NCBI GenBank assembly: GCA_037043455.1
Contig: JAWPHD010005593.1
Span: 1-64,000, forward strand
From: Cyrtodaria siliqua
Lineage: Eukaryota; Mollusca; Bivalvia; Adapedonta; Hiatellidae
Direction of reading: 5' to 3'
DNA: 64,000 nucleotides
Below are positions 22,559 through 33,864 of this stretch, one piece after another. The notes under the pieces were generated by a model. It was not told the DNA's origin. It saw only the letters and a list, made by a program, of their open reading frames with translations, and did no database searches. A program made the translations under genes and the position numbers. Each line of letters starts with the position of its first letter. Position 1 is the stretch's first letter.

Positions 22559-23570
22559 CCACCATATTTTCAATCGGGATATGACCTAGCGAGATCCGTT
22601 GAAATCAGTCCGATCATATCCCGACTGAAATTATGGTGGCCCATCAAAGTCATCATATAATGCAATATATATCTGGCTGAAAAATCCTAATAAAGGTTTG
22701 TGGGATGAATATTTCCAACAAACCTGCAGGGTACACACTATACTAGCATCATATAGAATAACAGTACCTAGCGAGATCAGTTGAAATAGGTCCGATCATA
22801 TCCAGATTGAAAGTATGGTGGCCTCATCGAAGTCATCACTATATATGTATTGAATTGAATGTTGTTTAACGGCTCATCAACACAGTATAGGTTATTTAGA
22901 GCCGCCCCAGTGAGTGGGGAAGAATACATAGGAATCCGGGAACCTGCCCTACTCTTATTATCGAATAGACTCCTATGGTTCTTTAACGTGCTACTATATA
23001 TGTATAACTGGCTGACAAACTTATTTGGGGTATGTGGAATGGGTATTTCAAAACAAATTTCAAACAAATCTACACACTATACTAGCGTCATACAGAATTC
23101 TGATACCTAATGAGATCCGTTGAAATCGGTCTGATCATATCCCGATTGAAAGTATGGTGGCCCATTAAAGTCATCATGTAATGCAATATATATCTGGCTG
23201 AAAAGCCAAATTGGGATATGTGCGATGTGTATCTGCAACAAACCTGTGGGGTACACAATATACTAGCATCATATAGAATACCAATACCCAGCGAGATCCA
23301 TTGAAATCTGTACGATCATATCCCAATTGACAGTGTGGTGGCCCAGCAAAGTCATCAGATAATGCTATGTATAACGGGCTGACAAGCCTATTTGGGGTAT
23401 GTGGAATGGGTATTTGCAACAAACCTGCAGGATACACACTATACTAAGCGTCATATAGAATATCAAAACCTAACGAGATCCGTTGAAATCGGTCCGATCA
23501 TATCCCTATTAAAAGTATGGTGGCCCAGCAAAGTCATCGGATAATGCTATGTATAATGGGCTGACAAGAA
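22559..23570 (+). repeat. Tandem array, ~200-230-bp monomers (family K)
   Basis: About four units contain 'gagatccgttgaaatcggtc', 'gatcatatcccgattgaaag', 'tatggtggcccatcaaagtc' and 'tttgcaacaaacctgcaggg'. The first unit also forms a hairpin ('ccatattttcaatcgggata' against 'tatcccgactgaaattatgg'). A SINE (22851-22992) interrupts unit 2. Confidence 0.85.
22851..22992 (-). mobile_element. 5'-truncated tRNA-SINE with 13-bp target duplication
   Basis: Same family as 9656-9972; only the 3' 142 bp is present. ACTATATATGTAT flanks it at 22838-22850 and 22993-23005. Removing it restores the surrounding satellite monomer. Confidence 0.92.
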
Positions 23571-23571
23571 A

Positions 23572-24016
23572 TATAAAAAGATCGGACAGGGAAAGTAGCA
23601 TTCAAGGAGGACAGTCAACCACAAAACACAGCAACAAACACGCAAACAGACAAACAAGAAGGCAAAAGTAATAATAAATACAAACAACATCACAAACACA
23701 AAAGGGTTGACAATAGGGCTACCGCCTTGGAACGGTCAGTGGCAAAGTAGGCCACTGGGGGTTTAAACCGGTTCTAGGGTGCACCAAACCTCAAACTTAC
23801 CCTTCTGTCATCCCATTAAAACAGGACAGTGTAAATAAAGTAATCCCCGCCATGATCTAATCTCTAACCAACAAGGCAGCATCAATAGGCAATATAAGTA
23901 AAACACAAATATGCTTGTGTAAATATAATATAAAAAAACAATAGCCTAGAAAGCCACAATGAAGGTACTCAATGACTTGGCAGAAGCCAGAGTAACAAGA
24001 GAATAAACCATTAAGG
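23572..24016 (-). mobile_element. Penelope-like 3' tail
   Basis: This shares the common 3' end ('aagaaatataaaaagatcgg', complement) with the other copies and runs through 'gtcatcccattaaaacagga' to 'ggcagaagccagag'. It adjoins a second copy of the same region at 24017. Confidence 0.85.
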
Positions 24017-24620
24017 TAAGGGTGCACCAAACCTCACACTTACCCTACTGTCATCCCATTAAAACAGGACAGTGTAAATAAAGAAATACCCGCCATGATC
24101 TAATCTCTAACCAACAAGGCAGCATCAACAGGCAATTTAAGAAAACACAAATATGCTCCTGTAAATATAATATAAAAAAACAATAGCCTAGAAAGCCACA
24201 ATGAAGGTACTCATTGACTTGGCAGAAGCCAGAGCAACAATAGATATACCATTAAGGGCACGACAAGAAAGATCATAGACAAACATCAAACGCCACCGTC
24301 CCAATGGGCTTTAGGTGGGCGTCATCATAGGGTCCACAGCCTGTCCGGTCATCATACAATTAAAGTGGAAAGCATAGTGGTGAACTGTAAAAGGGTCCAC
24401 CACCAAGCATGCAGTACGTTGCAAAACGATAGCAAATGTCCATGCGAGAGTGAAGCTCCATGTGTTTCTATGGGATGCAGATGTAATCAAGCCAGGCTTT
24501 CCTTCACCATATTTTGTGCATGCCAAGGTGGCATTAACTGGTTGAATGAGCAGATGAAGACAATTCCAGTGACATAAACTCAATACAAAATCGGAAGTTA
24601 AGATGTAGGACAAAGTGTGA
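24017..24620 (-). pseudogene. Penelope-like copy: RT C-terminus plus 3' region
   Basis: The copy starts inside the 3' tail at 'ggtgcaccaaacctcac' (complement) and extends back through the conserved 3' region to a frame with VLQRTACLVVDPFTVHHYAF. This equals the RT C-terminus ending near 16676 in the larger copy. The next block reads MMTGQAVDPMMTPT. It is truncated on both sides. Confidence 0.82.
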
Positions 24621-25440
24621 AATTGACATGTGTTAAAAGTCTTGAGTTGTTCTATGACTTGAATCCAAAGCGTTAATTGTACATAACATAGTACTGTGTA
24701 CTATAACATACATCCATCCTAAAATATTAATTTTCTGCTTTCCAATGTCATCAAACAACCAATTTTAGTATCCAGGTGCTTTGCGATGGAAATATCTGCT
24801 TTCGTCTGTTCGTCCGTCACGCTGTTTCCACTTTAATTGAAAGCACACAGTGGGGGTCAAACAGATTACAGTAAATGAAATTTTAAATACAGGATAGTTT
24901 ATTTTAAATATTTTGAAATAAGACTTTGCATATGTCTTATTAGGTAATGAAAGATGCACAAAATATCGCGATTATATTCAAATAGGATAATGTTGCATTT
25001 TAAATGAAAGGTAATGGGAGTATATGAATATGCGTGATTTGATTTGCTCTAGTTATGTCTGTTAAACTCTTATGTTAATATATGTATCAAAATAGATCAT
25101 TTGGTAGATATACTTTCTTCATTTATATCGCAGATTTGGAATAACTGCTGAAGAAATACCATTGAATTATGAGTATTAATACAGAGTTATGTGAATTAAG
25201 GAATAAAACATGATATAATCATATTATTTTTTTAGTTTGATTTTTACTTATGTAGGCCCTTTATGAGTCGAAAGTCTTGATTTCACCATTATTGGCAGCC
25301 ATCTTGGACGCCAACTTGAATTTTTCAAAATGCTCAATGATGACAGAGTGACATTCAGATCCATATAATATATGGTCTGTAGATGCAAAAAAAAGCAAAC
25401 AACAATTGTATGGACGCAAAATCCAGGTTATGTCCAAAAA
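24621..25440. other. No gene recognised
   Basis: AT-rich. No domain, tandem repeat or SINE is seen. Confidence 0.4.
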
Positions 25441-25444
25441 GGCC

Positions 25445-25925
25445 ATTTATCTGCCAGACTATAAGGGTACTACAAGACAAGCTTAAAGACAAACATCAGA
25501 CGCTACCTTCCTATGAGGATTTAGGTAGACGTTATCATAGGGTCGCACAATCAAGTGGCAAACTGTAAATGGGTCAACCACAGGGTATGGTCATAACCTC
25601 TTTTGATAAACTTTTTAACAAGTTTTAAAAAAGATTGTATCAAAGTGATTATGACCAAGGATCTTACGAAGTTTGTAAATCACATCACCATAGAAGTCAG
25701 GTTGTGATAGTCTTTATTGCAGAAGAGTTCTTAAATTACATCAGAGTTACGATAATACAATTTTGCAAAGGTTTTTCGAAGATCATGGTAACAGTAGCTC
25801 TGCTGGAGTAGTTTTTCAGTTACACAAATATTACGAATATTAAAGTCCTTAACACGACTACAAGCTCTAGAAAAACAAATATGTTGAGAAACATAGACCC
25901 AATAAGAAGTAGCTCCATCTAACAT
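25445..25925 (-). pseudogene. Penelope-like RT fragment
   Basis: The minus-strand frame shows GATSYWVYVSQHICFSRACS and DFNIRNICVTEKLLQQSY, matching residues after the KIYDKR block in the 15.4-16.8 kb copy. The frame is broken upstream of the C-terminus. The adjacent 3' region (GTCTGATGTTTGTC, complement) also matches. Confidence 0.82.
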
Positions 25926-26330
25926 TGGGCCCGGGTCTGTCCACAGTCATAGGGAATAGCCCCTGGGTCATAACTTCGAAACTGTTAAGATCCCACCCTA
26001 TAACCATATACACTTAGTGGGCATGAATAGACAGATACAACCATCCAGTTAGCAGTGAATGTGGGATATTTCCCTACCACCGGGGACGCGATTCCTGGGT
26101 TATACTTGTACACCATATATACACCAACTTGGCAAGAACGAATATAACCATCCAACCAGCATCGGCCACGTGGTCTATACCCACCCCTGGGGACAGAACC
26201 CCCGTGTCATAACTTGGGAACAGTTGAGATCCTCACTATATAACCATATATCCACTTAGTGGGCCCATGAACAGAGGAATACTACCATCCAACCAGAATT
26301 CAGGAACATCTGAGTTATGGCCATCGATTT
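25926..26330 (+). repeat. Degenerate ~125-bp tandem repeat
   Basis: Three diverged units share 'cctgggtcataacttcg', 'ataaccatatacacttagtggg' variants and 'accatccaaccagca'. No gene is seen. Confidence 0.6.
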
Positions 26331-26500
26331 TCTTAATTACGCTATATTTTGCCTCGTTATCACGATTGGGTCTTCATTTTTCATCTGATCTTTACCCAAC
26401 TTGGCCATATTGTTGATATCAATGGAAGCTCGAACAAGTTTGAAAAACAGCCAGATCGGACCAGTAACAAGGAGTTCACAGTTTTCACATATTGTATTGG
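26331..26500 (+). repeat. Family D fragment
   Basis: One monomer of the ~180-bp family ('ttttcatctgatctttaccc', 'gaaaaacagccagatcggac'). It matches the long arrays at 28.8-30.3 and 33.9-35.8 kb. Confidence 0.8.
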
Positions 26501-26534
26501 AAAATCTTAAAAAACATCTTCTCTGAAACTACAA

Positions 26535-26918
26535 GAGTAATAGAGATTATTTAACTGCTGGGATTGATTATAGGGAAATCCTTCACGAGTGGTAGACGTG
26601 TGGTTCTTTTCACGAACGAGCGCACGCGAGTGAGTGAAAAACAAAGCACGTCTACCATCAAGTGAAGGATTACCCAATAATCAATCCGAGCAGTTAAATA
26701 ATCTATTTATTACATTTTAAATTACGTTTTTGCAAACAAATATTCGCTTTATTGAACGTTATCGGCGGATGACGTCGACGTCAGCAAGACTTCATTGACG
26801 TCACGACTCAACGTCGCAACGTTAGTTATTATTGTGTTCTGAGTTAGTTATTAATATTTAGCGATTATGAATATTTTTGCACTGAGAAATCCCGAGCTTT
26901 CACGCATAGAAATGTAAT
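26535..26918. mobile_element. Foldback element inserted in a family B monomer
   Basis: Arms of ~68 bp (26536-26605 and 26645-26713) pair: 'gattatttaactgctgggat', 'aatccttcac' and 'ggtagacgtg'. Family B sequence stops at 'ctacaagag' on the left and resumes at 'aggtttaata' on the right, which brackets the insertion. The interior has TGACGTCGACGTCA. Confidence 0.7.
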
Positions 26919-27240
26919 AAAGAGGTTTAATACACACAAGCACACAGCGGGTCAAAGTTTTTCAAAGAGTTACTTTAGAAAATCTTTAAAAAATCTTCAC
27001 TAAAACTGCAAGAGCTAGAGGTCATATATTCTGCATGCAGCATAACCTAATGGTCCTCAACCAAGATTATTGAAATGGTGAGCTTGGGGTCAAATTTGGC
27101 CCCATCCCACAGGTCACATGTTTCGAAAACTGAAAATCTTCTCTGAAACCACAAGGCATAAAGCTCTCATATATTGCATCTAGCCTAAGCTTATAGTCTT
27201 CTTTCAAGTTCGTTCAAGGTCACGGTCATACTAGGGAAAA
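26919..27240 (+). repeat. Family B fragment
   Basis: One to two monomers with 'actgcaagagctagagg', 'tggtgagcttggggtcaaat' and 'accacaaggcataaagctct'. They match 1690-2485. Confidence 0.75.
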
Positions 27241-27416
27241 CTAACCTTTTGGTTAACTCTTCAACCCTTTGAGATATGGCTTTCATATTTGGTATGTAGG
27301 GGAAGGTCTTTCAAATGAACACACTCCCACCTGTCAGTTTGAACTTGGGCCAAGGTGAAGGTCATACTTACCCATTTTGTTGGGAGTTTTTCATGTCCCT
27401 ATAGCTCTTTAATTTT

Positions 27417-27910
27417 TGTGTCGCCTTTTAGTAGAAAAATGCAATACATAGAGATCACTTTGCCATCCGTCCGTCCGTCAGTCCGTCAGTCCGTCACGAA
27501 AGCTTAACGTTGGCTATAACTTTCTCATTTCTTGATATCTCTTCATCAAACTTTCAATATATACTCATCATGACATCATCAACATGACCATACTGAAATA
27601 TAACGGTCAGGGTCACACTGAAGGTCATTTTATGGGTTAAATTCTCAATTTTTTCTTCACGAAAACATAACGTTGGCTATAACTTTTTCATTGCTTGGTA
27701 TTTATTCATCAAACTTTCAATATATACTCATCATTACAACATCGACATGACCATACTTAAATATAAAGGTCAAGGTCACACTGAAGGTCAATATATGGGT
27801 TAAATACTCATTGTTCTCTTCACGAAAACTTACTCGGGCCAGTTTGTCAAGGTCATTTATCTGGGTCCAAAAAACCTTGTTATACTGACAAACCGCTGAC
27901 AGGCGACACA
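27417..27910 (+). repeat. Tandem element with TGTGTCGCCT inverted ends (family F)
   Basis: The 10-bp ends TGTGTCGCCT (27417-27426) and AGGCGACACA (27901-27910) bracket a GTCCGTCAGTCCGTC head and two ~163-bp monomers. Each monomer has 'taacgttggctataactttc', 'caatatatactcatcat' and 'aaggtcaaggtcacactga'. A related head (GTCTCGCCTTTTG) occurs at 33003. Confidence 0.8.
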
Positions 27911-28126
27911 CGTGTTCCCCGGAACACCCATCTAGTTTAATTTTATTTCATTAATGTGTTTTTTGGTTTTTTACCAGACTGAAGCTGCAGTAACACTTCC
28001 CTATCATTACCCTCCACACTCACACACCATTCTCTACCCCAACTTCTCTTTGCCCATGTTTTCGACTTTCCCCCATAGCAGGCCAGCTCTTTTGTCTTCT
28101 GACATCTATTGTTTTTATTCTTACAG

Positions 28127-28421
28127 AATACACAATGATACAAGTTTCCTAAACCCCGATAACTGGAATCCCGAGCCCTATGGTGAGGGCTTTACATTTT
28201 GTGTATGTAAAGCAAGCTTAGATTCTGTATATAACGCCACTAATGCGGTAGCAGTCTGCTCCAAAAAGGAGTCGCAACTTTGCGGGAAAAAAGACAAATT
28301 TCCAGCAGATACTGTTGCTAAAGAATGTGCTATAAGAGACAAACGGTCAACGTCATCTCATCAGAAAGAGCTTAAAAGACGACTGGATTTAACCAAAATT
28401 GCACAACACGAAAGGCGCAAG
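28127..28421 (+). CDS. Exon: region after the vWD domain (VWDE-like protein)
   Basis: The acceptor ttcttacag precedes A|ATA, which completes the CA split codon of exon 2713-2918 (SWQ|IHNDTSF). The frame runs 98 codons and ends in phase 0 at AAG before a GTATGT donor. It is rich in cysteine (CVCKASL, VAVCSKKESQLCGKK, AKECAIRDKR) and has an N-glycosylation sequon (NATNA, near residue 40). In VWDE-type proteins the vWD domain is followed by such a short Cys-rich piece and then a basic motif; here RDKR|STSS fits the furin pattern R-X-K-R. The final ~20 residues are charged and helical in character (ELKRRLDLTKIAQHERRK). No next exon was found in this window. Confidence 0.85.
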
Positions 28422-28439
28422 GTATGTACTTTACCATTT

Positions 28440-28760
28440 TTAGATCACCTGAGCCGAAGGCTCAAGGTATTAAGTGAGATCATGCTCGTCCGTCCATTGC
28501 CCGTCTGCCTGTCGATAGCCACAGCTTCAAACGATTTCTACTCAGAAACTGCTTTGTCAATTTTGACCAAACTTCACATGTATGATCCTTGGATGAATGC
28601 CTTTCAGATTTGTTAACATTAGGTCTGCGCGACATCCAATATATAATGGCCGCCGTTACAATAAAAGGTCGAAACCTTAAAAACTCTTCTTCTCAAGAAC
28701 CACCGGACAGATTTCAACAGTTTCTTTTGGAATGGCGAGTCGTCCGTCATCCGTTCGTTG
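28440..28760 (+). repeat. Head of a tandem-type element (TCACCTGAGCCGAAGGCTCA hairpin)
   Basis: TCACCTGAGCCGAAGGCTCA forms a GAGCC/GGCTC stem-loop directly after the exon's donor. It is followed by GTCCGTCC and 'gtttgaccaaacttcacatg'-like sequence. It resembles the ends seen at 48930-48950 and 51535-51555. Confidence 0.6.
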
Positions 28761-30330
28761 GTCCGTCCGTCCGTTAACATTTCTCTTATTAACACGATTG
28801 AGCCTTCAATTTTCATCCGATCTTTTTCAAACTTTACCGGATTGTTGATATCGGACAAGTAACACCGGCGTTATGGCCCTTGATTTAGTTAAAATTGCTA
28901 TATTTTGCTTGGTTAATGCGATAGAGCCTTCATTTTTCATCCGATATTTACCAAACTCTACCAGATTGTGGATGTCAATGAAAGCTCGGTCGAGCTTGAA
29001 AATCAATCTGATTGGACCATTCACACTGGAGTTATGGCCCTTGATTTTTTCTAAAATATGTCAACATAATAGGGCCTTCATTTTTAGCTCTGCAGCAGAG
29101 CTTATGCGATGGCGAGTCGTCCGTCAGTCCGTCCGTCTATCCGTTGTTAACTTTTGCCAAGTTAAGAAGATAGGGGCTTTATTTTTTCATCCGATCTTTA
29201 CCAAACTTTACCAGGTTGTTAATATCAATGAAAGCTCGGACAAGTTTGAAAACCAGTCAGATCGAACAGTAACACCGGAGTTGTGGCCCTTTTTCAATCT
29301 TTGATAATTTGTACACTGGAAACTTCAGGGATCATGCGTCCGTCGTCTGTCGTCTGTTAACTTTTATCTCGTTAAGAAGATAGGGCCTTCATTTTTCATC
29401 CGATCTTTACCAAACGTTAACAGATTGTTAATATCAATGAAAGCTCGGACAAGTTTGAAAACCAGCCATATCGCACCAGTAACAGCGGAGTTATGGCCCT
29501 TGATTTAGTTAAAAATGCTATATTTTGTCTCGTTAAGACGATAGGGCCTTCATTTTTCATCTGATCTTTACCAAACTTTACCAGATTGATCAATGAAAGC
29601 TTGAAAAAGTTTGAACACTAGCCAGATTGTTACTATCAATGAAAGCTTAGACAAGTTTGTAAACCAGCCAGATCGGACCAGTAACAACGTAGTTGTGGCC
29701 CTTGATTTAGTTAACAATGCTATATTTTGCCTCGTTAAAAACGATAGGACCTTCATTTCTCATCTGATCTTTACCAAATTGTTAATATCAATAAAAGCGA
29801 CAAGTTTGAAAACAAGCCAGATTGGATCATTTACACAGGAGTTATGGCCCTTGATTTTCTGAAATATGCGGTATTTTGGCCTCATTAAGACGAAAGGGCC
29901 TTCACTGGCCGGATTTCAGGGATGATCAGTACCAAGCCGAGTTGTGCATATCATCACTGTTCTGGATGAATGATTTTGGCGGAGTTATGTCCTTTTAAAG
30001 GTTTTAATACACAAACTTTGTCCTGACTAGTTCTCCTGAACCCCTGGCCGGATTTAAAAGAAACTTTTTAGGATGATCTGACTTCCTGTAACATCTGAGT
30101 TCCTGTAACCTTATGGGATGGCGAGTTGTCCGTCGTCCGTACGTCCGTCGTCCTACCGTCGTTAACTTTTGTCTCGTTAAGACAATAGGGCCTTCATTTT
30201 TCATCCGATCTTTACCAAACTTTAACAGGTTGTTAATATCAATGAAAGCTCGAACAAGTTCGAAAACCAGCCAAATCGGAACAGTTATAGCGGAGTTATG
30301 GTCCTTGATTTAGTTAAACATGCTATTAGC
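28761..30330 (+). repeat. Tandem arrays of family D (~180-bp monomers)
   Basis: Eight or so monomers contain 'gggccttcatttttcatccg', 'atctttaccaaactttacca', 'gaaagctcggacaagtttga', 'ccagatcggaccagtaacag' and 'gttatggcccttgatttagt'. Three GTCCGTC-rich heads (28740, 29115, 30125) show that several elements are concatenated or nested. Confidence 0.9.
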
Positions 30331-30590
30331 TGATTTTATGATTTTCTTTTCTTTCTTTTTTTTTTGTTTTGTTTTTTTTAATTATTTTTTTTTGATTTTG
30401 AATTTTTTTGATTATATTTGATTATTTTTTGATTTTTTTTGATTTTGAATTTTTTTTTTTTTTCTTTAATTTTTTTTTTTTTTTTTGTTTGATTTTTTCT
30501 TTTGATTTTTTCTTTTGATTTTTATAAAAAAAAAAATTGTTTTGAAATTTTTTATGAAATCTTTATGATTTTTTTTTTTTAGCTCTATGT
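30331..30590. repeat. T-rich low-complexity tract
   Basis: About 250 bp of (T)n with 'gattttt' units and no information content. It interrupts family D, which resumes with 'agctctatgttggaccagtc' at 30580. A similar AT tract interrupts family D at the same point at 35430-35490. Confidence 0.95.
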
Positions 30591-30864
30591 TGGACCAGTC
30601 GGACCAGTAACAGAGGAGTTTTGGCTCTTGATTTAGTTAAAATGCTATATTTTGCCTCGTTAATACGGGAGGGCCTTCACTTTTCATCTGATCTTTACCA
30701 AACTTTACCAGATTCTTTAGTTATGGCCCTTGATTTAGTCAAATGCTGTTATTTGCCCGAAACTTTCAAAAAAAAGTAAATGGCAGTCACTCGCTTCATT
30801 GATGTTATAAGAGCCATGTTAGCCAGTATAGCGTCCACAGCCCAAAGACCACAGGCCCTCTTGA

Positions 30865-32935
30865 CAGATTTTCATTAAACTTCAAAGGAATGTTGTATTT
30901 GATATCTAGTGTATCCTTAAAAAATTTCAGGTCGGCCGGAAATTCAAGATGGCTACAACAGCTAACTATATATTTTTAAAAAGCAAGTTTGAAGCGACTA
31001 CTTCTTGAGAACTATAAGTGATATTGATATGGGACTTTCTCTAAAATGATCAGCATGATATGATGTTGGTCCTTGTTGAAAATGATTTTGATTTGACATT
31101 AAACATGGCTCAGCCAGCGGCCGTCTTCGTTTACATAGAGTTATGTAGTAAAGACTTGTTGCGACTACTCCTCTGAAACTACTTGACAGATTGTCATGAA
31201 ACTTCACAGGAATGTTGCTCTTGATGTCTAATTGATCCTAGCAAAATATCTGGTCGGCCGGAAATTCAAGATGGCCACCATGCTAAAATAGATTTTTAAA
31301 AAACAAGTTTAGCGACTACTTCTTGAAAACTATAAGTGATATTGATATGGGACTTTTTCTAAAATGATCAGCTTGACATTATGTTGGTTGTATTCGAAAA
31401 TCATTTTGATTCAATATTAAACATGGCTGCCATCGGCCATCTTTGTTTACATAGAGTTATATAGTAAAAACTGAAATGACTACTCCTCTGAAACTAGTGA
31501 TGGATTCATGAAACTTCACAAGAATGTAACAGTTGCTCTTGATGTCTAATTGATCCTAGCAAAATTTCAGGTTGGCCGGAAATTCAAGATGGCCGTCACA
31601 TCTAAAAGTAGATTTTTAAAAAACAGGTTTGTACCGACTACTTCCTGAAAACTATGAGTGATATTGATATGGGACTTTATCTAAAATGATCAGCATGACA
31701 TGGTGTTGGTCATGGTAGAAAATCATTTTGATATAACGTTGTTTTTTTATATTATATTTACACGAGCATATTTGTGCTTTACTTATATTGCCTATTGATG
31801 CTGCCTTGTTGGTTAGAGATTAGATCATGGCGGGGATTTCTTTATTTAAACTGTCCTGTTTTAATGGGATGACAGTAGGGTAAGTGTGAGGTTTGGTGCA
31901 CCATAGAACCGGTTTAAACCCCCAGTGGCCTACTTTGCCACTGACCGTTCCAAGGCGGTAGCCCTATTGTCAACCCTTTTGTGTTTGTGATGTCGTTTGT
32001 ATTTATTATTACTTTTGCCTTCTTGTTTGCGTGTTTGTTTCTGTGTTTTGTGGTTGACTGACCTCCTTGAATGCTACTTTCCCTGTCCAATCTTTTTATA
32101 TTTCTTAAACACGGCTGCCAGCGAACATTTTTGTTTACATAGAGTTATATAGTAATAGTGTGAGCGACTACTCTTCTGAAACTACTTGACAGATTTTCAT
32201 TAAACTTCAAAGGAATGTTGTATTTGATATCTAGATTTTCCTTAAAAAAGTTTCAGGTCGGCCGGAAATTCAAGATGGCCACAACAGCTAACTATATATT
32301 TTTTAAAAGCAAGTTTGTAGCAACTACTTCTTGAGAACTATAAGTGATATTGATATGGGACTTTCTCTGAAATGATCAGCATGACATGATGTTGGTCCTT
32401 GTTGAAATTGATTTTGATTTGACATTAAACATGGCTCAGCCAGCGGCCGTCTTTGTTTACATAGAGTTATGTAGTAAAGACTTGTTGCGACTACTCCTCT
32501 TTAACTACTTGACAGATTTTCATGAAACTTCACAGGAATGTTAATTGCTCTTGATGTCTAGTTGATCCTAGCAAAATTTCAGTCGGACGGAAATTCAAGA
32601 CGGCCGCCACGGCTCGAAATAGATTTTTAAAAACACAAATTTGTAGCGACTACTTCTTGAGTACTATAAGCGATATTGATATGGAACTTTTTCTCAAATG
32701 ATCAGCATGACATGATGTTGGTCCTTGTCGAAAATTATTTTGATTCGACATTAAACGTGGCTGCCAGTGTACATTTGTGTTTATATAAGAGTTATATATA
32801 AAAACTTGTAACGAATACATGTACTCTGAAACAACTTGACAGATTTTCATGAAACTTCACAGGAATGCTGTGCTGATCTAGCTATCAAAACCTATCAGTA
32901 GAGCTTCAGGTCATTGACCTCTTGTTTATTTATTT
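30865..32935 (+). repeat. Tandem array, ~325-bp monomers (family C, forward)
   Basis: About five units carry 'cttgacagattttcatgaaa', 'gtcggccggaaattcaagat', 'gactacttcttgaaaactat', 'gatcagcatgacatgatgtt' and 'gtttacatagagttatatag'. A Penelope-like tail interrupts one unit. The reverse copy is at 54190-55065. Confidence 0.92.
31738..32105 (+). mobile_element. Penelope-like 3' tail inside a family C monomer
   Basis: Same ~350-bp block and same 3' terminus ('aatctttttatatttctt') as 18346-18692. The family C unit breaks at 'gatataacgtt' and resumes with 'aaacacggctgcc'. No clear target duplication is seen. Confidence 0.88.
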
Positions 32936-33864
32936 GTTTATGTTGTTTTTTAGATAATCTTTTATTGATTTTCTTTCTCATAAGAAACATTGGTTCATTT
33001 TTGTCTCGCCTTTTGAAAAAATGCGAGACATAGGCGCCGCTTATGTTGGCGGGCTCGACGGCGTCAACAAATTGTATTGTAACTTTGAACGCAAATATTG
33101 ACGGTACATGTATTTAATTGACCTTGACTCCGACCCAGGGACAGTTGGAGGGCTGGAAGTTATTAGCATTAAGAAGGACAATGACCAGGAGTTTATCTAT
33201 GGAATTTGAACATTCAACTCCAAGGACAAGAAAATTATAATGCAATATGTTAGCGTTAAAGTTTGCATTAAAATGTGTGTCAAAATGTGCGTCAAAGTTC
33301 TTATAACTTTGTTGTCTTTCGGAGTAGAGTGTTCAAATTTCATATATAACCTCACTAACAGTGTTCTTATAATTCCAGTAACTTTCTGTCCAAATTACCC
33401 TGCGTCAAGGTCAGTTGTCTCTTAAATACATGTACCATCTCCAAATTGTTTTTGTTAAAGTGCGTTAATTTCTTATAACTTTTTTTTGTTGTCCTTTGCT
33501 TTTTGTTCTAAAATGTCCGCTGTATTTTAGTTGTTCATATATATGGAGGAAATAAAGATTATTACTATTTTTTTAAAAAAAAAATAAGAAGCAAGTTATT
33601 GTCAATTTGTTTTTATATAAATGCTATGCTACTGCATTCTTGATAAAACATGACACAAGTATTTTATGAACTGATATTAAAGTTGACATGGGGTAATTGC
33701 AGCAATTATAGGGGTGTGAAAAGCAGAAAACAAATATTTCTGTAGTGTTAAATAAAATGTATATCATAGACTTTTGTAGTAAATAATTATGGTAAATTGG
33801 TAATGATAATCGCATGTATATAAAGTTTTATATATACATTGACAGTTACAAACATGGACTTAAT
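32936..33864. other. Tandem-type element head plus AT-rich filler
   Basis: GTCTCGCCTTTTGAAAAAAT pairs with 'atgcgagaca' near 33003-33032, a head hairpin. A CpG-richer 'ggcgccgc' tract and imperfect 'aaaatgtgtgtcaaa' repeats follow, to about 33560. The remainder is AT-rich with no gene. Confidence 0.45.

Larger units (their letters stand above)
2919..28126 (+). other. 25,208-bp GT-AG intron of the vWD gene
   Basis: The donor GTAAGT at 2919 and acceptor ttcttacag ending at 28126 bound a phase-2 intron. Joining TGG-CA to A-ATA restores an open frame (SWQ|IHND) across the boundary. Almost the whole intron is interspersed and tandem repeats: a LINE, a 5.6-kb DNA transposon, Penelope-like fragments, a mariner, SINEs and at least six tandem families. 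No intervening exon that would keep phase was seen, but a short one could be missed. Confidence 0.75.
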
